This document shows positions 12,442 to 23,799 of a stretch of 51,884 bases of DNA, in pieces. The first letter of the stretch is position 1, and every line of letters begins with the position of its first letter. Both the position numbers and the translations under genes were made by a program. The notes under the pieces were generated by a model. The model had not been told where the DNA came from, ran no database searches, and saw only the letters and a program-made list of their open reading frames with translations. This DNA is from Heterotrichella gracilis (taxonomy: Eukaryota > Sar > Xanthophyceae > Tribonematales > Xanthonemataceae). The stretch is taken from positions 1-51,884 of the forward strand of contig JAULBX010026152.1 in assembly GCA_032358255.1 (NCBI GenBank). Reading direction: 5' to 3'.

Positions 12442-12623
12442 ACTTGCGTTGGGACTTGTTGATATGGAAGCTGGCGGAAGCTATCGCTGCACAACGGGTG
12501 GAATCTAGACGCGAGGGCGTGGTCTTGGACTCCAAGGCTTTGATGCAAGTTGGGTATATTGGACGCCGTACCTTGGTATTCGAGTCCAACACGTTAGCCT
12601 TTACAGTGTCTGCAGGGGAATAG
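12442..12623 (+). CDS. Possible orphan terminal exon or relic of a foreign gene
   Basis: A branch-point-like CTAAC (12425-12429) and an acceptor (taaag) precede an open frame reading DLRWDLLIWKLAEAIAAQR, then REGVVLDSKALMQVGYIGR, and ending SAGE-stop at 12621-12623. Codon use is lower in GC at third positions than in neighbouring genes. There is no start codon and no upstream exon that I can find, and an antisense frame also overlaps. It might be a transposon or horizontally acquired fragment; I do not recognise the family. Confidence 0.25.
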
Positions 12624-13019
12624 GCAGGTTGACCGTTTCTTTTTCGCAATTCTCTCCGTCCATAAATATAATAATACTCTGTAATACTGGCAAAATTACA
12701 GCTAAGTTTTATCTCAACACTGGCATGTGGGGGCTGCATCTCAAAACCTGTTTTTTCAGGCCATCTAAGTTTTGTCAAGTCTTTTTCAAAATCTATATAA
12801 TAGCGTTGCAAGCCAAGTCAAAATTATTGATGCCGCAGGGAAAAGCTTCCAATGCGACGGTCTGCACCAACTGGACGCACACACCCCAATGCACTGTTGC
12901 CTATCACATCCAGTGTGATTAGAACCAACAGGGCTCTTCCTGTCCACCAGTGGATACTCCTCCTCGCGAGTGTGCGAGGCGTGCCAAAGCCACATCACAA
13001 CCACATTGGGTCCACCTAC

Positions 13020-13262
13020 ATGCCTGGCGCAGTGGCACCATGACAAGGGCGCAACCCAACACCGCAGCTGCTCATAACCAGTCACCCTGTGAGCCCATAA
13101 TACTCCCTCCTGATCCGCGCCACAAATGCCACCAGGTTTGCATATCCCTTGACCACTGTTTTATTGACAGTGGGCAGGCCGAAGTGCAGCAACACATTGT
13201 GATGCTGGCAGCGCGCCAAAAAACATGCAGTCCCAAACCCCAGGCTTCGACCCTGCATCTGC
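13020..13262 (-). pseudogene. Distant decayed copy of the FAXC last exon
   Basis: It aligns with 15895-16095, sharing plus-strand cores such as cccataatactc, gatccgcgccacaaa, gacagtgggcaggcc and ccccaggcttcgaccc. The upstream flank gcagtggcaccatgac also matches the second copy near 15650. The frame is broken. It lies just beyond the 3' end of the F-box gene. Confidence 0.75.
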
Positions 13263-13307
13263 TACTCTAAATGACGTAACGGAACACCAGTAAGCTATGT
13301 AGTATGT

Positions 13308-14829
13308 TCAAAGCTCTGGCGCGACGCATATGACCCTGGCCCTACGCACTTTGTCCTGCGGTGGATGCAAGGCTAGCCTTTCATTGTCATCCACCACCGC
13401 CACCACCACCGCGTGCGTCTCACGCTCCTCCATCCTAGCACAACCCCCCTGCCTCTCCGGACAAACACTGGCACCCCCCACCGCCATCTCCCACCCCGGC
13501 CCCACCACTCGCGCTGGCAGCCAGCCGCGCAGCTGCAGGGCAGGGTGTATGGGAGCTGTGAGGGTCAAGCACGACGTGCCACAGTGTGTGGATAGAGAGG
13601 TGAGCTTGGGCAAGGCTGGAAGGCTGATATCAGGCAGGTCCAAGCCAACGATTTTGATGCTCAGCTCCTGGAGCGTGCTGGGCAGGTGGGGCATCAGCTG
13701 TGCTCCGATGAAGTCGCAGGCAACAAGCTGCAGGTTGCGCACGGGTGGCAGCATGCGTGCCCAGTCATTCCTGATTTGCACGTAAAAGTCTCCCATGGCG
13801 GTGAGGATTAGCTTCTCCAAGCTAGCGGGCCACCATTGGGACTCCCGGGGCAGCTCCAATATTGCATCTCTGGCATCCAGCACCAGGGCGGTCAGCGCGG
13901 TTGCAGGCTGCAGGTCCAACCTGTACTGTGCACACTTCACCTTGAGTGCCAAGGTGCGCAGCTGGGGCAGGCTGCCAAGGGGGAGGTACCATTCGGTTGG
14001 CATGCTGAGCTTGAACTCCGTTCCCACATCCACTTTGGCGTCCACGACTGTGGGTAGGAGGGGCAAAGGATAGGGACCATTGCACATGCCGGAGCTGGCG
14101 TTGTTATTGAACGTCAAGGAAAGGCTGGTGAGCGCTGTGAGGTGGCTGAGGTGTGCGGTGGCAGCTGACATGTTTTTATATGCTGTTGCCTTGTCCCACC
14201 GTATTCCAGGTTGCCGGAACGCCTCCACGTGCAAGTCCAGGACCTGAAGCCTGCGCAGGCGCCCACACGCCTCAAGGAGCGTTTTGTAGCACTGCAGGGC
14301 TGACGTGTCTGACCAGTCCGTCACTGAGAGACGCACAACTTGCGCACGTGCAGGCGTCCTTGCCGTCAACAACCGCATGCCCTCCGCAATGTCCAGGGCT
14401 GCCCCCACGTGGTCCAGTTCCCGTGTGTGGTGCAGCTGCTTGCACAGCCAGTCCACTGACAACAGGCGCTGGCTGAGGCCTGGCGAGGGGTCCACCCGCT
14501 CCCACAGCAGGCCCTGGCAGTTGAGCAATTTGTGCCAGTGTTGGCACACAGTGGTGGCTTGTGCTCGCTCCCGTAGAGGCCGACACAGCAACACCTGCAG
14601 TGTGTGGGTTGGGGTTGAACCAGACCATTTGCTGCGGATAGACTGCAAGCAGCCTGGTTGCACACTCGGGATCCAAGTACCCTGGGTGCAACACCTCGTG
14701 GCCATGCAACAGTGCAAGTGACGATGCCAGAAAAGACGCAGGGCCGAGTACCTGTGCCAGGGCGCTATCAGGCAGGCTGTGAATGTGTCTTTCCGATATT
14801 TCAAGTGGGTGCTGAGTGCTATGCTGCAT
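13308..14829 (-). CDS. F-box protein with leucine-rich-repeat-like C-terminal region
   Basis: Likely the substrate-receptor subunit of an SCF ubiquitin ligase. Two exons, 14829-14752 and 14594-13308, join in phase 0 to give about 454 residues. The F-box straddles the intron: exon 1 ends with SLPDSALAQ and exon 2 opens VLLCRPLRERAQATTVCQHW, matching the LP..L..I/L....R.R...VC..W pattern. The rest has spaced leucine units (LRRLQVLDLHVE, LTALTSLSLTF, LPQLRTLALKVKC, STLQELSIKIVGLDLP) resembling irregular LRRs. The start MQHSTQHPLEI lies just before the F-box. The last 70 or so residues, after PALQLRGW, are low in repeat character and might be intron or UTR. It sits between copies of the neighbouring FAXC tail, so it may have been inserted or rearranged there. 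Confidence 0.75.
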
Positions 14830-15644
14830 GCTGCCTGTGCACCAAAGTTGTATTCTGTCTATCCAAGTTGACCTCTGTGGAGGGTGGGAAATGACCCACG
14901 TCCTGGTCATACACCTAGGTACATAAAGTAGAAGTTGCCGCTATTAAAAAGGGCAAACGTATATGGAAGCACGAGGGATGCAGGTTTCGCGGATACAGCT
15001 TCAAACCCTGCTTCAAACCCAGCAGGGTTAGCCTATGCATGCATGCATGCATCTGCCACCCGTTCTTGGGCACGGCGTGTTGTCTCCATGTCGCGTGATG
15101 CCGCGGCTTTGAACTCTGTACGTGCTAGCGTGGGTGTGAAGTTGGCCCACAGCCTCGAGGGCGGACTAGTTTGAGGCTAAATTCTCGTGAAATGTTGAGT
15201 AATTCGTTTTTTCTCCAAAATCACCTGTAATTTCATGTTGCCTGTATTCTGCAGCATTGCATGCCTAGGCCTGGCAGGCAGGGACTGTGGTGGGCAAATA
15301 AGGGCACACCATTACAAAAATTTGCATGGCACAATCCAGACTCAAATGAAGCGGGAGGTGTGAAGTTGTGGACACGCACACTGACTCCTGTTGTTGCATC
15401 CATGAGTGTCAATTGCAGTGGACACTTGCACGTGGCTCCCCAAGAGTGTGCGAAGTGTGCTTATGGGTAGCACAGCACAAAGTTACATCACCACCACTTT
15501 GGTATGGAATACAGAACCCCAATCTCAATCCCACTGTACCCACAAGTGCCCATCCCCATGAACATGGGCACAATAGCTGAACTTGGCTAATGACCTAGAA
15601 CCCTGCAATACAGATTTGCAGCCTGTCCCGGGGCCACAATGCCT
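14830..15644. other. Spacer without a supported gene
   Basis: Contains a GCATGCATGCATGCATC tract near 15037-15053. No splice-supported reading frame seen. The part next to 14829 should be the promoter and 5' UTR of the F-box gene. Confidence 0.35.
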
Positions 15645-15880
15645 TGCACAGTGGCACCAAGACACAGCCCCGATCCAAATCCCAATCCCAAGCAGCAGTG
15701 CTTAGAAGCGATCACCCTGTCAACCCATAATAACCCCCCCTGATCCGCGCCACAAAGGCCAGCAAGTACTCCAGGTTTAAACACCCCTGGATGACTTGTT
15801 GACGGTGGGCGGGCCAGAGTGCAGCACCGGGTCCAGCGCACCGAAAACACACAGTTCCAAAACCCAGGCTTCGATCCCAA
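15645..15880 (-). pseudogene. Tandem decayed copy of the FAXC last exon
   Basis: The minus strand still reads AFVARIRGGYYGLTG, matching AFVARIRKQYYGLTG of the intact exon at 15903-16166. The frame is broken in the middle (LGFGTVCFRCAGPGAALW against GVLDCVVFGALDPVLH). It lies immediately downstream of the real stop codon. Confidence 0.8.
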
Positions 15881-15902
15881 AACAATACTCCCCCAGCGGT
15901 GC

Positions 15903-17906
15903 TCATAAGCACCCTGTCAGCCCATAATACTGCTTCCTAATCCGCGCAACAAAGGCCACCAGTCTGGGATGCCCCTCAACCACCTCCTTGTTGACGGTGG
16001 GCAGGCCAGAGTGCAGCACCGGGTCCAGCGCGCCGAAAACCACGCAGTCCAAAACCCCAGGCTTCGACCCCGAGAAATACTCCCTGTCCCCAAGCAGGGT
16101 GGCCAGGGCCTGGACGTCTTGCTCCATCAGTGTGCGCTTGTCCTTGGGGGAGTGCCTGCCAAAACCCTGCAATAGGATGTCAGGGGTTTAGTGCTAATCT
16201 GCTGCTTGTACTGCTTGGAACGCATGTAAGGGTTTAGTGTGAGGGTGTGCGCATGATGGGTGTGTTGCCCTTCCAAAGGATTAACAGTAGAGGCGGAACA
16301 TTGCAATGTCACCATCAAATGACTCGCCCTGCATTTTGATCTGGGCGCATACCGCAATTCACCAAACTTGTGCATTCAAGGGCTGCATACCTCACCGGCA
16401 TGCAAATGCAGTGCAACGCATCAGCCATGATCTTGCCCCACAAGACTAAATAACCAGCCTGATGCTAGCCTGAAAGCGCTTTCTGCCACCCTAATGTCAC
16501 CTGCAACCTGATGGCAAATGCGCACTCAAATGGCACCCTCAAGGAACCCTAATGTCACCCAGGTGGCGCATGCGCACCATGTCGTAGATGCGGCGCCAGC
16601 GTCCCGGGACCAGCACCAGCGGCAGTGCCAGGTAGCGCACCACCCAGGGGTCCTTGTGGAAGATGGTGGACAGCGCTATGTGACGGGCCTGCAGGTGGGG
16701 GGTGGCCACAGCGTGACTCGCGGCGATGCCAGAAGGGAAATCCCCACATGGGGGTTGATCACTTTGTACGGGGTATTTGGGTCTGTATCCAGGAATACTA
16801 TGCACCAGACACGCCGACTATGCTTGCGGATTGATGCACAGATGCTACGCCGATAGGGTATTGCCACACCCTAGGGTATTTTTTAGGGTTTTCCCTCACC
16901 TTGGCACCATCCAGGCATCATGCAGCAGGCCGTAGTACAGGAGCTCCTCCAATAGGGTATCTCCACATGCATCTGTACGGTTTTACTCACCTTTGGTACC
17001 ATCCAGGCATCGTGCAGCAGGCCGTAGTACAGGTGCTCCTCCACCATGCGCTGCACCGCAGTGGCCACCGCCGCCTGGTAGGGGTCTGCTGGCGGGGGCA
17101 GGGCCTTGTCGGGGTAGGTGGCCTGGAGGTAGGTGATGATGAAGGAGGAGTCGCCCAGCCTGGTGGCGCCGTGCTGGATGGAGGGTATCTGTGGGGGTGG
17201 GTGTAGGGTTTAGGGGTTTAGGGTTAAGGCTAGGCGATGATGAAGGAGGAGTCGCCCAGCTTGGTGGCGCCGTGCTGGATGGAGGGTATATGTGGGGTGG
17301 GTTAAGGGTTAAGGGTTTTAGGGTTAAGGGTAGGCGATGATGAAGGAGGACTCGCCCAGCCTGGTGGCGCTGTGCTGGATGGAGGGTATCTGCAGTGGCG
17401 GGTTTAGGGGTTAGGGTTTAGATTTGCGCTAAGAGTATCTGCCATGGCCGGGTTTAGGGTGTAAAGTTTGGTTGTGCGCAGGGGACATGCGAGCATGTGG
17501 GTGGATTTCCTTGCCGTTTTTAGGTAAAACGACACAAGTCAGGCAGAACAGCTCGTACCAGCTTTTTGGGTGTTGAGAAGGGAAGCGCCACTTTCCGTTC
17601 AAAAGGTATGCCTGACATCCTCAGGTAGGTTTCCACCTTGGTCACAAACGGGCTGAGGCCCACTGCCACGTCGTTGAACTTGAACATCCCCTTCAGCCTG
17701 AGGGGTGCCGTGGGGTCACCCTTTTCAGGCGAGTCAGGGACCCTTGGAGGGGCGAAGTTGATCCACTGGGCGGCCTTCCAGACCCCGGCTGAAACCCCAA
17801 TGGCTACCAGCGTGAGTATCAGGGTAAGAGGGTTGAAGGTGCTAGGGTGGGCATACTCCTGGAGCACTGCCGTGGAGTTCATCTCGGCTAGTACGCTGCC
17901 CTCCAT
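15903..17906 (-). CDS. FAXC-like (failed axon connections type) thioredoxin/GST-fold protein
   Basis: Four exons, 17906-17559, 17188-16991, 16688-16548 and 16166-15903, encode 316 residues. An N-terminal membrane segment (LTLILTLVAIGVSAGVW, about residues 27-43) is followed by a thioredoxin-like N-domain (VGLSPFVTKVETYLRMSGI), RLGDSSFIITYL, and a GST-C/metaxin-like domain with GFGRHS, LATLLGDREYFSGSKPGVLD and HPRLVAFVARIR. The GIGRH-like motif and the LGD..(Y/F)..G.KP...D signature are typical of FAXC/metaxin relatives. The enzyme activity is unproven in the family; a membrane-anchored GST-like role is inferred. The donor of exon 3 (AGG|gttcct) is weak and is the least certain border. The introns contain extra copies of exon edges. 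Confidence 0.88.
16905..16965 (-). repeat. Copy of an exon end in the FAXC intron
   Basis: The plus-strand string accatccaggcatcatgcag at about 16907-16926, with its continuation, repeats the true exon end at 16999-17045 with a few changes, including the flanking gtatctccac/tacggtttt context. The copy lies in the next intron. Confidence 0.75.
17225..17400 (-). repeat. Two extra copies of the start of FAXC exon 2, with telomere-like repeats
   Basis: The unit (plus strand, gatgatgaaggaggagtcg onward, about 55 bases) occurs as the true exon edge at 17136-17188 and again at 17235-17290 and 17336-17391. Runs of GGGTTTAGGG-type sequence separate the copies. The third copy keeps an AG acceptor (gcag before ATACCC at 17391) but runs into a stop about 20 codons on. 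Confidence 0.85.
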
Positions 17907-18228
17907 GTGGACTCAGCTGGCAAGCCTAGGTGTGGTTGCCTGTGTGGCGGTAGGGTGTGCCTATGTGGGGCAGGTTCAAACCAGCTGTGGGATTTACAAC
18001 AGAGGGTTGGGTGGTTCAAGGACAGAGTTGCCCTTCTTAAAACAGAGTGTTGTATGTGCGCGGCAGACTTAATGGTTCACGATTGACATGCACCGGTTGG
18101 AAATGCGCCACATAGATGTGAGGTTTACTTCCTCCAGTTTGAAGCTTGAGTACGGTCCCGCACCAGCATGAGAGCTCAAAGACTGTGGGATGCACGACAG
18201 AAACGGCTGATATCACCCAACAAAAAGC
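17907..18228. other. Upstream region of the FAXC-like gene
   Basis: No supported gene. Presumably carries the FAXC promoter and 5' UTR. No clear regulatory motif recognised. Confidence 0.3.
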
Positions 18229-18490
18229 TCACCCAACGTTATATTTCCAATCCTTTATGTCTAGGTGACTAGGTGCCCCGAAGCCGTCCCACAGTTTAAT
18301 GCCGCATGCCGCTACTCTACGCGATAAACCCTTTCGCCCAGATTCAAGGTTAATCCAGACACTGGTAGTGCCGAACAGTAGCGGTAGTGTGCTTTGCCAC
18401 AGCAAGCCCACGTACTTGGGCACATTAACCCATGACATACACCATCGAGTGCCCGCAGGCAGGTGAGGTACTAGCTTGCAGCAGTGCAGT
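18229..18490 (-). CDS. Hypothetical terminal exon
   Basis: An open frame ends at a TGA at 18229-18231 and reads KLVPHLPAGTRWCMSWVNV, then GLLWQSTLPLLFGTTSVWI and SRRVAACGIKLWDGFGAP. Residue choice (Trp, Gly, Pro spacing) looks coding. Its start and partner exons are unresolved; a frame further upstream (18940-18629) contains LPSTYAETYAMKNSLCL. I do not recognise the protein. Confidence 0.25.
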
Positions 18491-18892
18491 GAGCAAAAAA
18501 GCCAACCCTCCCTGAACAGGTTTTCTGCGTTTGTGCAGTTGCACACGCTTGTGCAGCTTGCTTGCACAGGTCACTGTTGGCGCATGGGTAAGCCCACTTG
18601 TCTAGAGTGCGCAACAGGGCATTGCCTACTAGTTGACTCCATGGACAGTCAGGGCAAGGTGCTCCCATCTGCACTCCTCGCCTGCAAGTACAGTTGCTGT
18701 GAATAAAAAACACCATCTGCAAAATATACTACGAACTTGCGCCACTGTAAAAGGTGTTGATGGCAGGCAAAGTGAGTTTTTCATGGCATAGGTTTCAGCA
18801 TAGGTGCTCGGCAGGTCATTAGCAACGAACAATACATTAGCCGTATTCCCCACGCAGAGGGAACCTGCCAACCCAGTTGCCTTCTGTATTCT

Positions 18893-19188
18893 ATGAAGCA
18901 TGAAGCATAAATGAAAGCAATCGATTGGCAACCCCCCCATGTTGCAATCTGACGTAGCCTACTGCTCCTGAGTGCTAGACCCTTGAGGTGTGCCCAACCC
19001 TTGAACCCCCTCAGGGCCAGAAAATACTATGCATCTACATTCTCAAACAGGAATTGCTGGCCCTGTAGGGGTTTCAAGGGTGGGGTACACCGCCTGGGTC
19101 TAGCACTCAGGAACAGCATGCTATGTCAGGTTGCAACATAGGGCGTTTGCCGGTCGATTGCTTTCTCTTATGCTTGGTGCTTTATAGC
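18893..19188. repeat. Foldback: long imperfect inverted repeat with short loop
   Basis: The reverse complement of 18893-19021 matches 19048-19188 over about 130 bases with scattered changes. Shared blocks include tggccctg, ggtctagcactcagga, and then gattgcttt with a nearby ttatgctt. The loop is about 25 bases. Transcribed, it would form a long hairpin. Both arms encode a related peptide running outward (GGLPIDCFHLCFML on minus, GRLPVDCFLLCLVL on plus). Confidence 0.85.
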
Positions 19189-19279
19189 GTTCTACCACCA
19201 GAAAACACCATGACCCACAAGCTGCAAAAAACGTACAAGTACATGGACGCTGTGACGAGCGTGGTCCTGACAGCGAAGC

Positions 19280-19342
19280 CTGGTTTAAACACCACAGGTG
19301 TAAACGCCACAGGGTGAAACGCTGCTTGTGTAACGCCACAGG
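19280..19342. repeat. Short minisatellite, roughly 16-base unit, about four copies
   Basis: Units resemble gtaaacgccacagg with variation (taaacaccacaggtg, taaacgccacagggtg, taacgccacagg). Confidence 0.65.
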
Positions 19343-19393
19343 TCCACAAAGACCCATGGTCCAAGCATCTTGATTGACCCCCTTGGCACTGGC

Positions 19394-22266
19394 TCAGGAA
19401 AAGCATGCAGTCTTTCCCAGACCTGTGCCGCCACGCGTCCACACCCTGATGTCGTTCTCAAGCACCAATCGCTCCAACTCAGCGTGGTTATGTGCGTTGA
19501 TGGTGACGTCGCCCCCTACCAGCCCCACTCGTATGTCCTTGCCCTTGAAACATGACAGGGCTGAGTGGCCAGCATCTGCATGGAACCTGTAAGGCCGTGC
19601 ATCCAATATGAATCACCGATGGTGCTGTCAAGAAAGAGGGCTGTAAAAGGCGCAATTTCCGCAATCTCAATTGCAGGATTGGGTAAGCGTCCCAATCACA
19701 ATGCTGAAATTAACCTGGAAACGATGTAAAGCTGCTGGCACTGGCAAAGGAGGAAACCCACACCAAACGCGCAGATATAGGTTATGTCCTCACGCAATTC
19801 CCTATCAAGAGCATGGGGCACAGCAGGACATATGATGAGGGTTGCGAGCGTACTTGACATCAACCCTTGCATCCCATCAGCAGTCAGCTTATTCTTCTGT
19901 CCTACTATCATCGCTATCCTTTCCCCATAAGCGGCTCCGTCAAACTCTACCAGAACCCTTCCCGTTTTCGACTTGACCTGCAACCCACAGCCATTGACAA
20001 AGGACATATATAGCAAACATATGCTGGCGGGTGACGGGCGGCTAGACCTTCGAATGTTTTACCAGAATCACATCAGCGATTTATGCATTCCAAGCGCAAA
20101 GGGATAAGCCTCACAATCGGATGAATATTGTGAAGGCATAATTCCTGTCAACGTTGCTGTTTTGGTATGGAGGCACAGCCCAATAGAGCAGACCCACCGC
20201 TTGAAAGTGTTTGTGATCCGTTTGCATATCTGTATCTATGATGCAATACCAGGACGAGGCACTAAAACAACCGGCAGGGTCAAGGATAGCTAGGCTATCA
20301 AACAAGAAACAACCAGCCTGACACTACTTTGGCAAAAAGCAGGAACTGGCGCGGCTTGGACACGTGATGCGCATGCGCTGCAGGGTGTACCGCCCCAACG
20401 TGGAGTAATCCTGATACTTATGGGCGGTGCTGTATTGTTTCAAAAGGAACCCCTAATGCCATTACACTAGGGTAGCAACTGCCAGCGACTTTATGAAGGG
20501 CAGGAACGCGCGAGTTGTTGCCACCCTGTAAATGCGCTTGCGCAGCACCATTGTATGCAGCTGTAACTGTGCTATCTCAAAGAAAGCCCTCCATCAGTAT
20601 ACCTATCATTGCAGCGTACCTTCGTAGGGCCACAGTACAACTGTGCTGAGGATTCACCGCACTCCTCTCGCAAGTATTTCAGAGCTTGCTTGCCAGCCGC
20701 GCGCTCCGCATCCCCTGTCCTGTGCCTAGACTCGATTTGCAGCTTCTCGACCTGTAACAGCAGACACACGCTTCACAAGCCAAGCAATATGCCAAGTAGT
20801 GTGTATATTGTGGCAAGGTGCTCCTGCTATCACATGAATTTCGGTATGGAGTATTCGGTCAACAGTTTGCATAACAGCTGGCTTTGTATATTTGTCACAC
20901 ACAGTCAAGTTGGTCCTCATTGACTGTGGCAGTGGGGCTCAAGATGACAGCCGGTAGATTGCATTCTAACCAGTATGCCGCCAGTCTGGACATTGGCACT
21001 CCATCCCTCAGCAAATGTGTGCGCGGGCCGCACCCTGCAGAGTGCGGACCATGGCAGGTGTGGACCTGGCATGGTGTGGACCATGCCAATGCTGCACATG
21101 GCATGCACGTAGCGAGTAAGACCTTCTGGTAGCATGCATCTCTGACATGGATGAATGCATACGGGGGATACGGGGGAGTTTTTAGTACACATAGGGTGCA
21201 ATACATCTGGTCCAGCCGGGTCCTCAGGGTTTGTGCTTGCAACACGTAGGGTTTATGCAGCAGCAATGCTACTTGCAAGGCTGAGGCTACTTCGCGCCTG
21301 AACAGTGTATGGCTTGCAACAGGGGTCGTGGTCTTATTGTGTATGGCTTGCAACATCAGAAAACTCCACGTCACTCTGGGAACACAATGCCTGTGATACA
21401 CCCCATTGGGTGGTGCAGTAAGTAAGTATGTGCATTCCAGCCATGAAGGAACATTAGCATGTCTGGGTATGCCTTGCCCAGTCTAAGAGCCAAGCCCTGT
21501 GAACACTGTTTCCAGTGTGGTGCAGTGATGCATCGCATTCCCACCTGTATCTTGAAGAAAAACCACATGGAATCCTTCCCGGCACCCCAAGTGCATACTG
21601 AAGTTGCAATTCATATTTACAAAAAAACTCTAAAGTTCACGATTCACACACCTGGAGCGCCAAGCGGGCAGCCACAACTCGCTTGGCCTCGAAGGACATG
21701 CCGTCACAAAGCTGCAGCGCTTCTGCAGACTTCCATTCACTGTGCCCAACCTCCCTGACGAGGTCAAAGCCGGCGTCTGCTAGCCTTGCCAGCAAGCGCT
21801 CTGACGTCTCACTGATAAGCTGCTTCACCACCCTCAGCTCATCCAGCTCGTCTGGCTCCGATCGCAGAAGAGTCACCTCCACATCCCTGTAGAGGACGGG
21901 CGACTGGCATACAGCATGTGACAAAGCAAGCCAGTTCCAAGGGGTTCTAAGTGAATCCCGACAGCAAACTAACCAGTCCTACAAGCAAAAACGCCTGTAC
22001 AGCCAGGAGAACTGTCCCACCTGCCACCCCGATAATGCGGGCTGCGATAGGTTTTGGAATGCCCAGATCCATCAAGTCAGACCGCTCGGCGTACCCAAGT
22101 TCCCGCCACTTGGTGTACCCTGCTTGGTATAGCAAATCAGCATACTGCTCATATTCTGGGTCCACGGCGCGCAGCGATGCTTTCAACTGGTCCATGGACC
22201 ACGTTTTTCTGGGTTGCATCTCACCGGCTGGTGGCAAGTCTGTTGAGGCAGCAAACCCTGCAAGAG
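19394..22266 (-). CDS. Unrecognised membrane protein with two SAM-like helical segments (partial model)
   Basis: The 3' exons join firmly in phase: 21903-21652, 20751-20620, 19977-19715 and 19586-19394 (TGA). Upstream, 22266 to about 21960 reads MDQLKASLRAVDPEYEQYAD and GYTKWRELGYAERSDLMDLG; its donor is ambiguous, or it may instead end as a membrane anchor (TVLLAVQAFLLVGLVSLLSG) and stop at 21947. The exon at 21903 repeats the same fold pattern (LADAGFDLVREVGHSEWKSA). The 19977 exon carries two hydrophobic stretches (LMSSTLATLIICPAV and DITYICAFGVGFLLCQC), and the C-terminus has VGLVGGDVTINAHNHAEL. SAM-like helices suggest oligomerisation or protein binding; that is inference. The true start lies further upstream and is unresolved. 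Confidence 0.5.
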
Positions 22267-22619
22267 CAAACATGCTTGCAAGGGGGGAGTGATGCGGTTT
22301 GTAGTGCCAAACAATGGCAACGTGAACAGCCCTCCGTCCCACCTCTGCTGAGCACAGATGGCGCCATGCGAGCCAGGGGGGCCGACGTTCTGCCAGTGAT
22401 GCCCACGCAATAGTCGGTAGCGCAGCAAACTGAGGCGTTGCATGCTTGGCCCCAGCTGACCAGCTTTGGGGACAGCTGATGGAGGGCACATCGTAGAGCC
22501 ATGGTGGCTTCCCACCAGCTACAGCAATAGCAACGAGCTCACTACGCCTGGGAGAGGTACAGACAGCTATCCAGACAGGCAAGGAGTACGGTGCATATGC
22601 ATGCATGCGTGCACCCACG

Positions 22620-23640
22620 GCCCGGTAGCTCAGGCGTGAGTGCCATCTAATTTATCAAGGGAACAGAATGTTTCAAAGAACTTAAAACACAGGCCTGCAA
22701 GCACAGGCACACCTACCTAAACAGAAGCATGCCTGGACTGGAATGCATGCATATGCACTGGAATGCATGCATGTGAGACGCGCAAAGCATTTGGCTCAAA
22801 CCTGCTAGTTGTGCAGCTTGTAGCCTTCTTAACTTGTATCGAAGCTTCCAGGCGGCTGCTGAAGGGATCAACGGCGTAAGTCACAAATGCTACAAGCGAA
22901 CCACAGTCCTTCAGTGCTAGCATCAAGCAGGGATGCGAGGCTACAGTGCTCCTTGGGGACGACAGGGAAAAGGCGCACCAGGACAACCCAGAACAGAGAG
23001 CTGTCTTTGACCTGAGTAGTGCACGAACCACAGTGACGTTCTTATGGGCTTCGTACTCGATGACTGTTTGTAGTAAGGTCAGATATTGCTTAGGGCAAAT
23101 ATTGTTCATTTCATGAGTCTCTGGAGAAGTGCAGATAATGGGGAACCGGGACAGAAAGGCGATATGGGTATGTTAGTTACAGCCAGTATGGTTGCCTTAG
23201 GTCTAGAAGACATGATGGTGCGGTGCAACATGAGAGTGCAGCTGCCAAAAGCGTTGTCAACGACCCGAAGCGGTGCAACCCGGTTTGATGGCATGCTGCA
23301 GAGGTGGCAGACTCTTGAGGTTGAATACATACTGTTCTAATACATACTATCTATTAGAAAGGAACGGGTCTGGAAGTGTCCAGTAAACACACAGGGATCA
23401 CTTGGCTAGCGCCAAACAGCAAGGATAACGAGGCATAGAACAAAAAGCTTGGGCTTAATAATTTAGCGCCTGCACTCGGCTTGGACCCAGGGGCTTGACA
23501 GGTGCAACCTAGGAGTACAACTGCATGGATGACACCAAATATAAACGTGCCCAACTCAGCCACTTCATAATGATGCATAGACCCATACAAAAAGAACGGG
23601 GACAAACAATAAATTGATACACAACGAATCACAAGCACAC
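22620..23640 (-). other. Region with possible upstream exons of the preceding gene
   Basis: Two minus-strand frames look partly coding: about 23109-22815 (YEAHKNVTVVRALLRSKTAL, then SLVAFVTYAVDPFSSRLEAS with a donor CAA|gttaag) and 23638-23354 (YEVAELGTFIFGVIHAVVLL and LFYASLSLLFGASQ, two hydrophobic segments). Neither joins in phase to the 22266 exon by any obvious splice, so they may be missing 5' exons or a separate small membrane protein. Confidence 0.25.
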
Positions 23641-23799
23641 TGATAAATATACGTTCAGTTTCAAACTGGGCAAAGGCAGCTTGCTACCTGAGGTAAGCAG
23701 CCTGTCCGGAGTAACTCACCCCCCTGGTTGTATACAGCTAAACAATGCCAATGCTTCACCTGGTGGGCCAGATGGTCCATGGCCCTCGCCGGGGTATGC

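Larger units (their letters stand above)
11720..13019. other. Spacer with lower GC, a hairpin and one exon-like frame
   Basis: Upstream of the HECT gene. It contains a 13-bp perfect inverted repeat (12346-12385) and a short plus-strand frame (12442-12623). Otherwise I see no supported gene. The A+T content is visibly higher than in the genes, notably at 12630-12810. Confidence 0.4.

Noticed and set aside
12425..12811. 128-residue minus-strand frame as a gene
   Set aside because: It overlaps a better-looking plus-strand frame with splice signals, has no family-like motifs and lies in AT-rich spacer.
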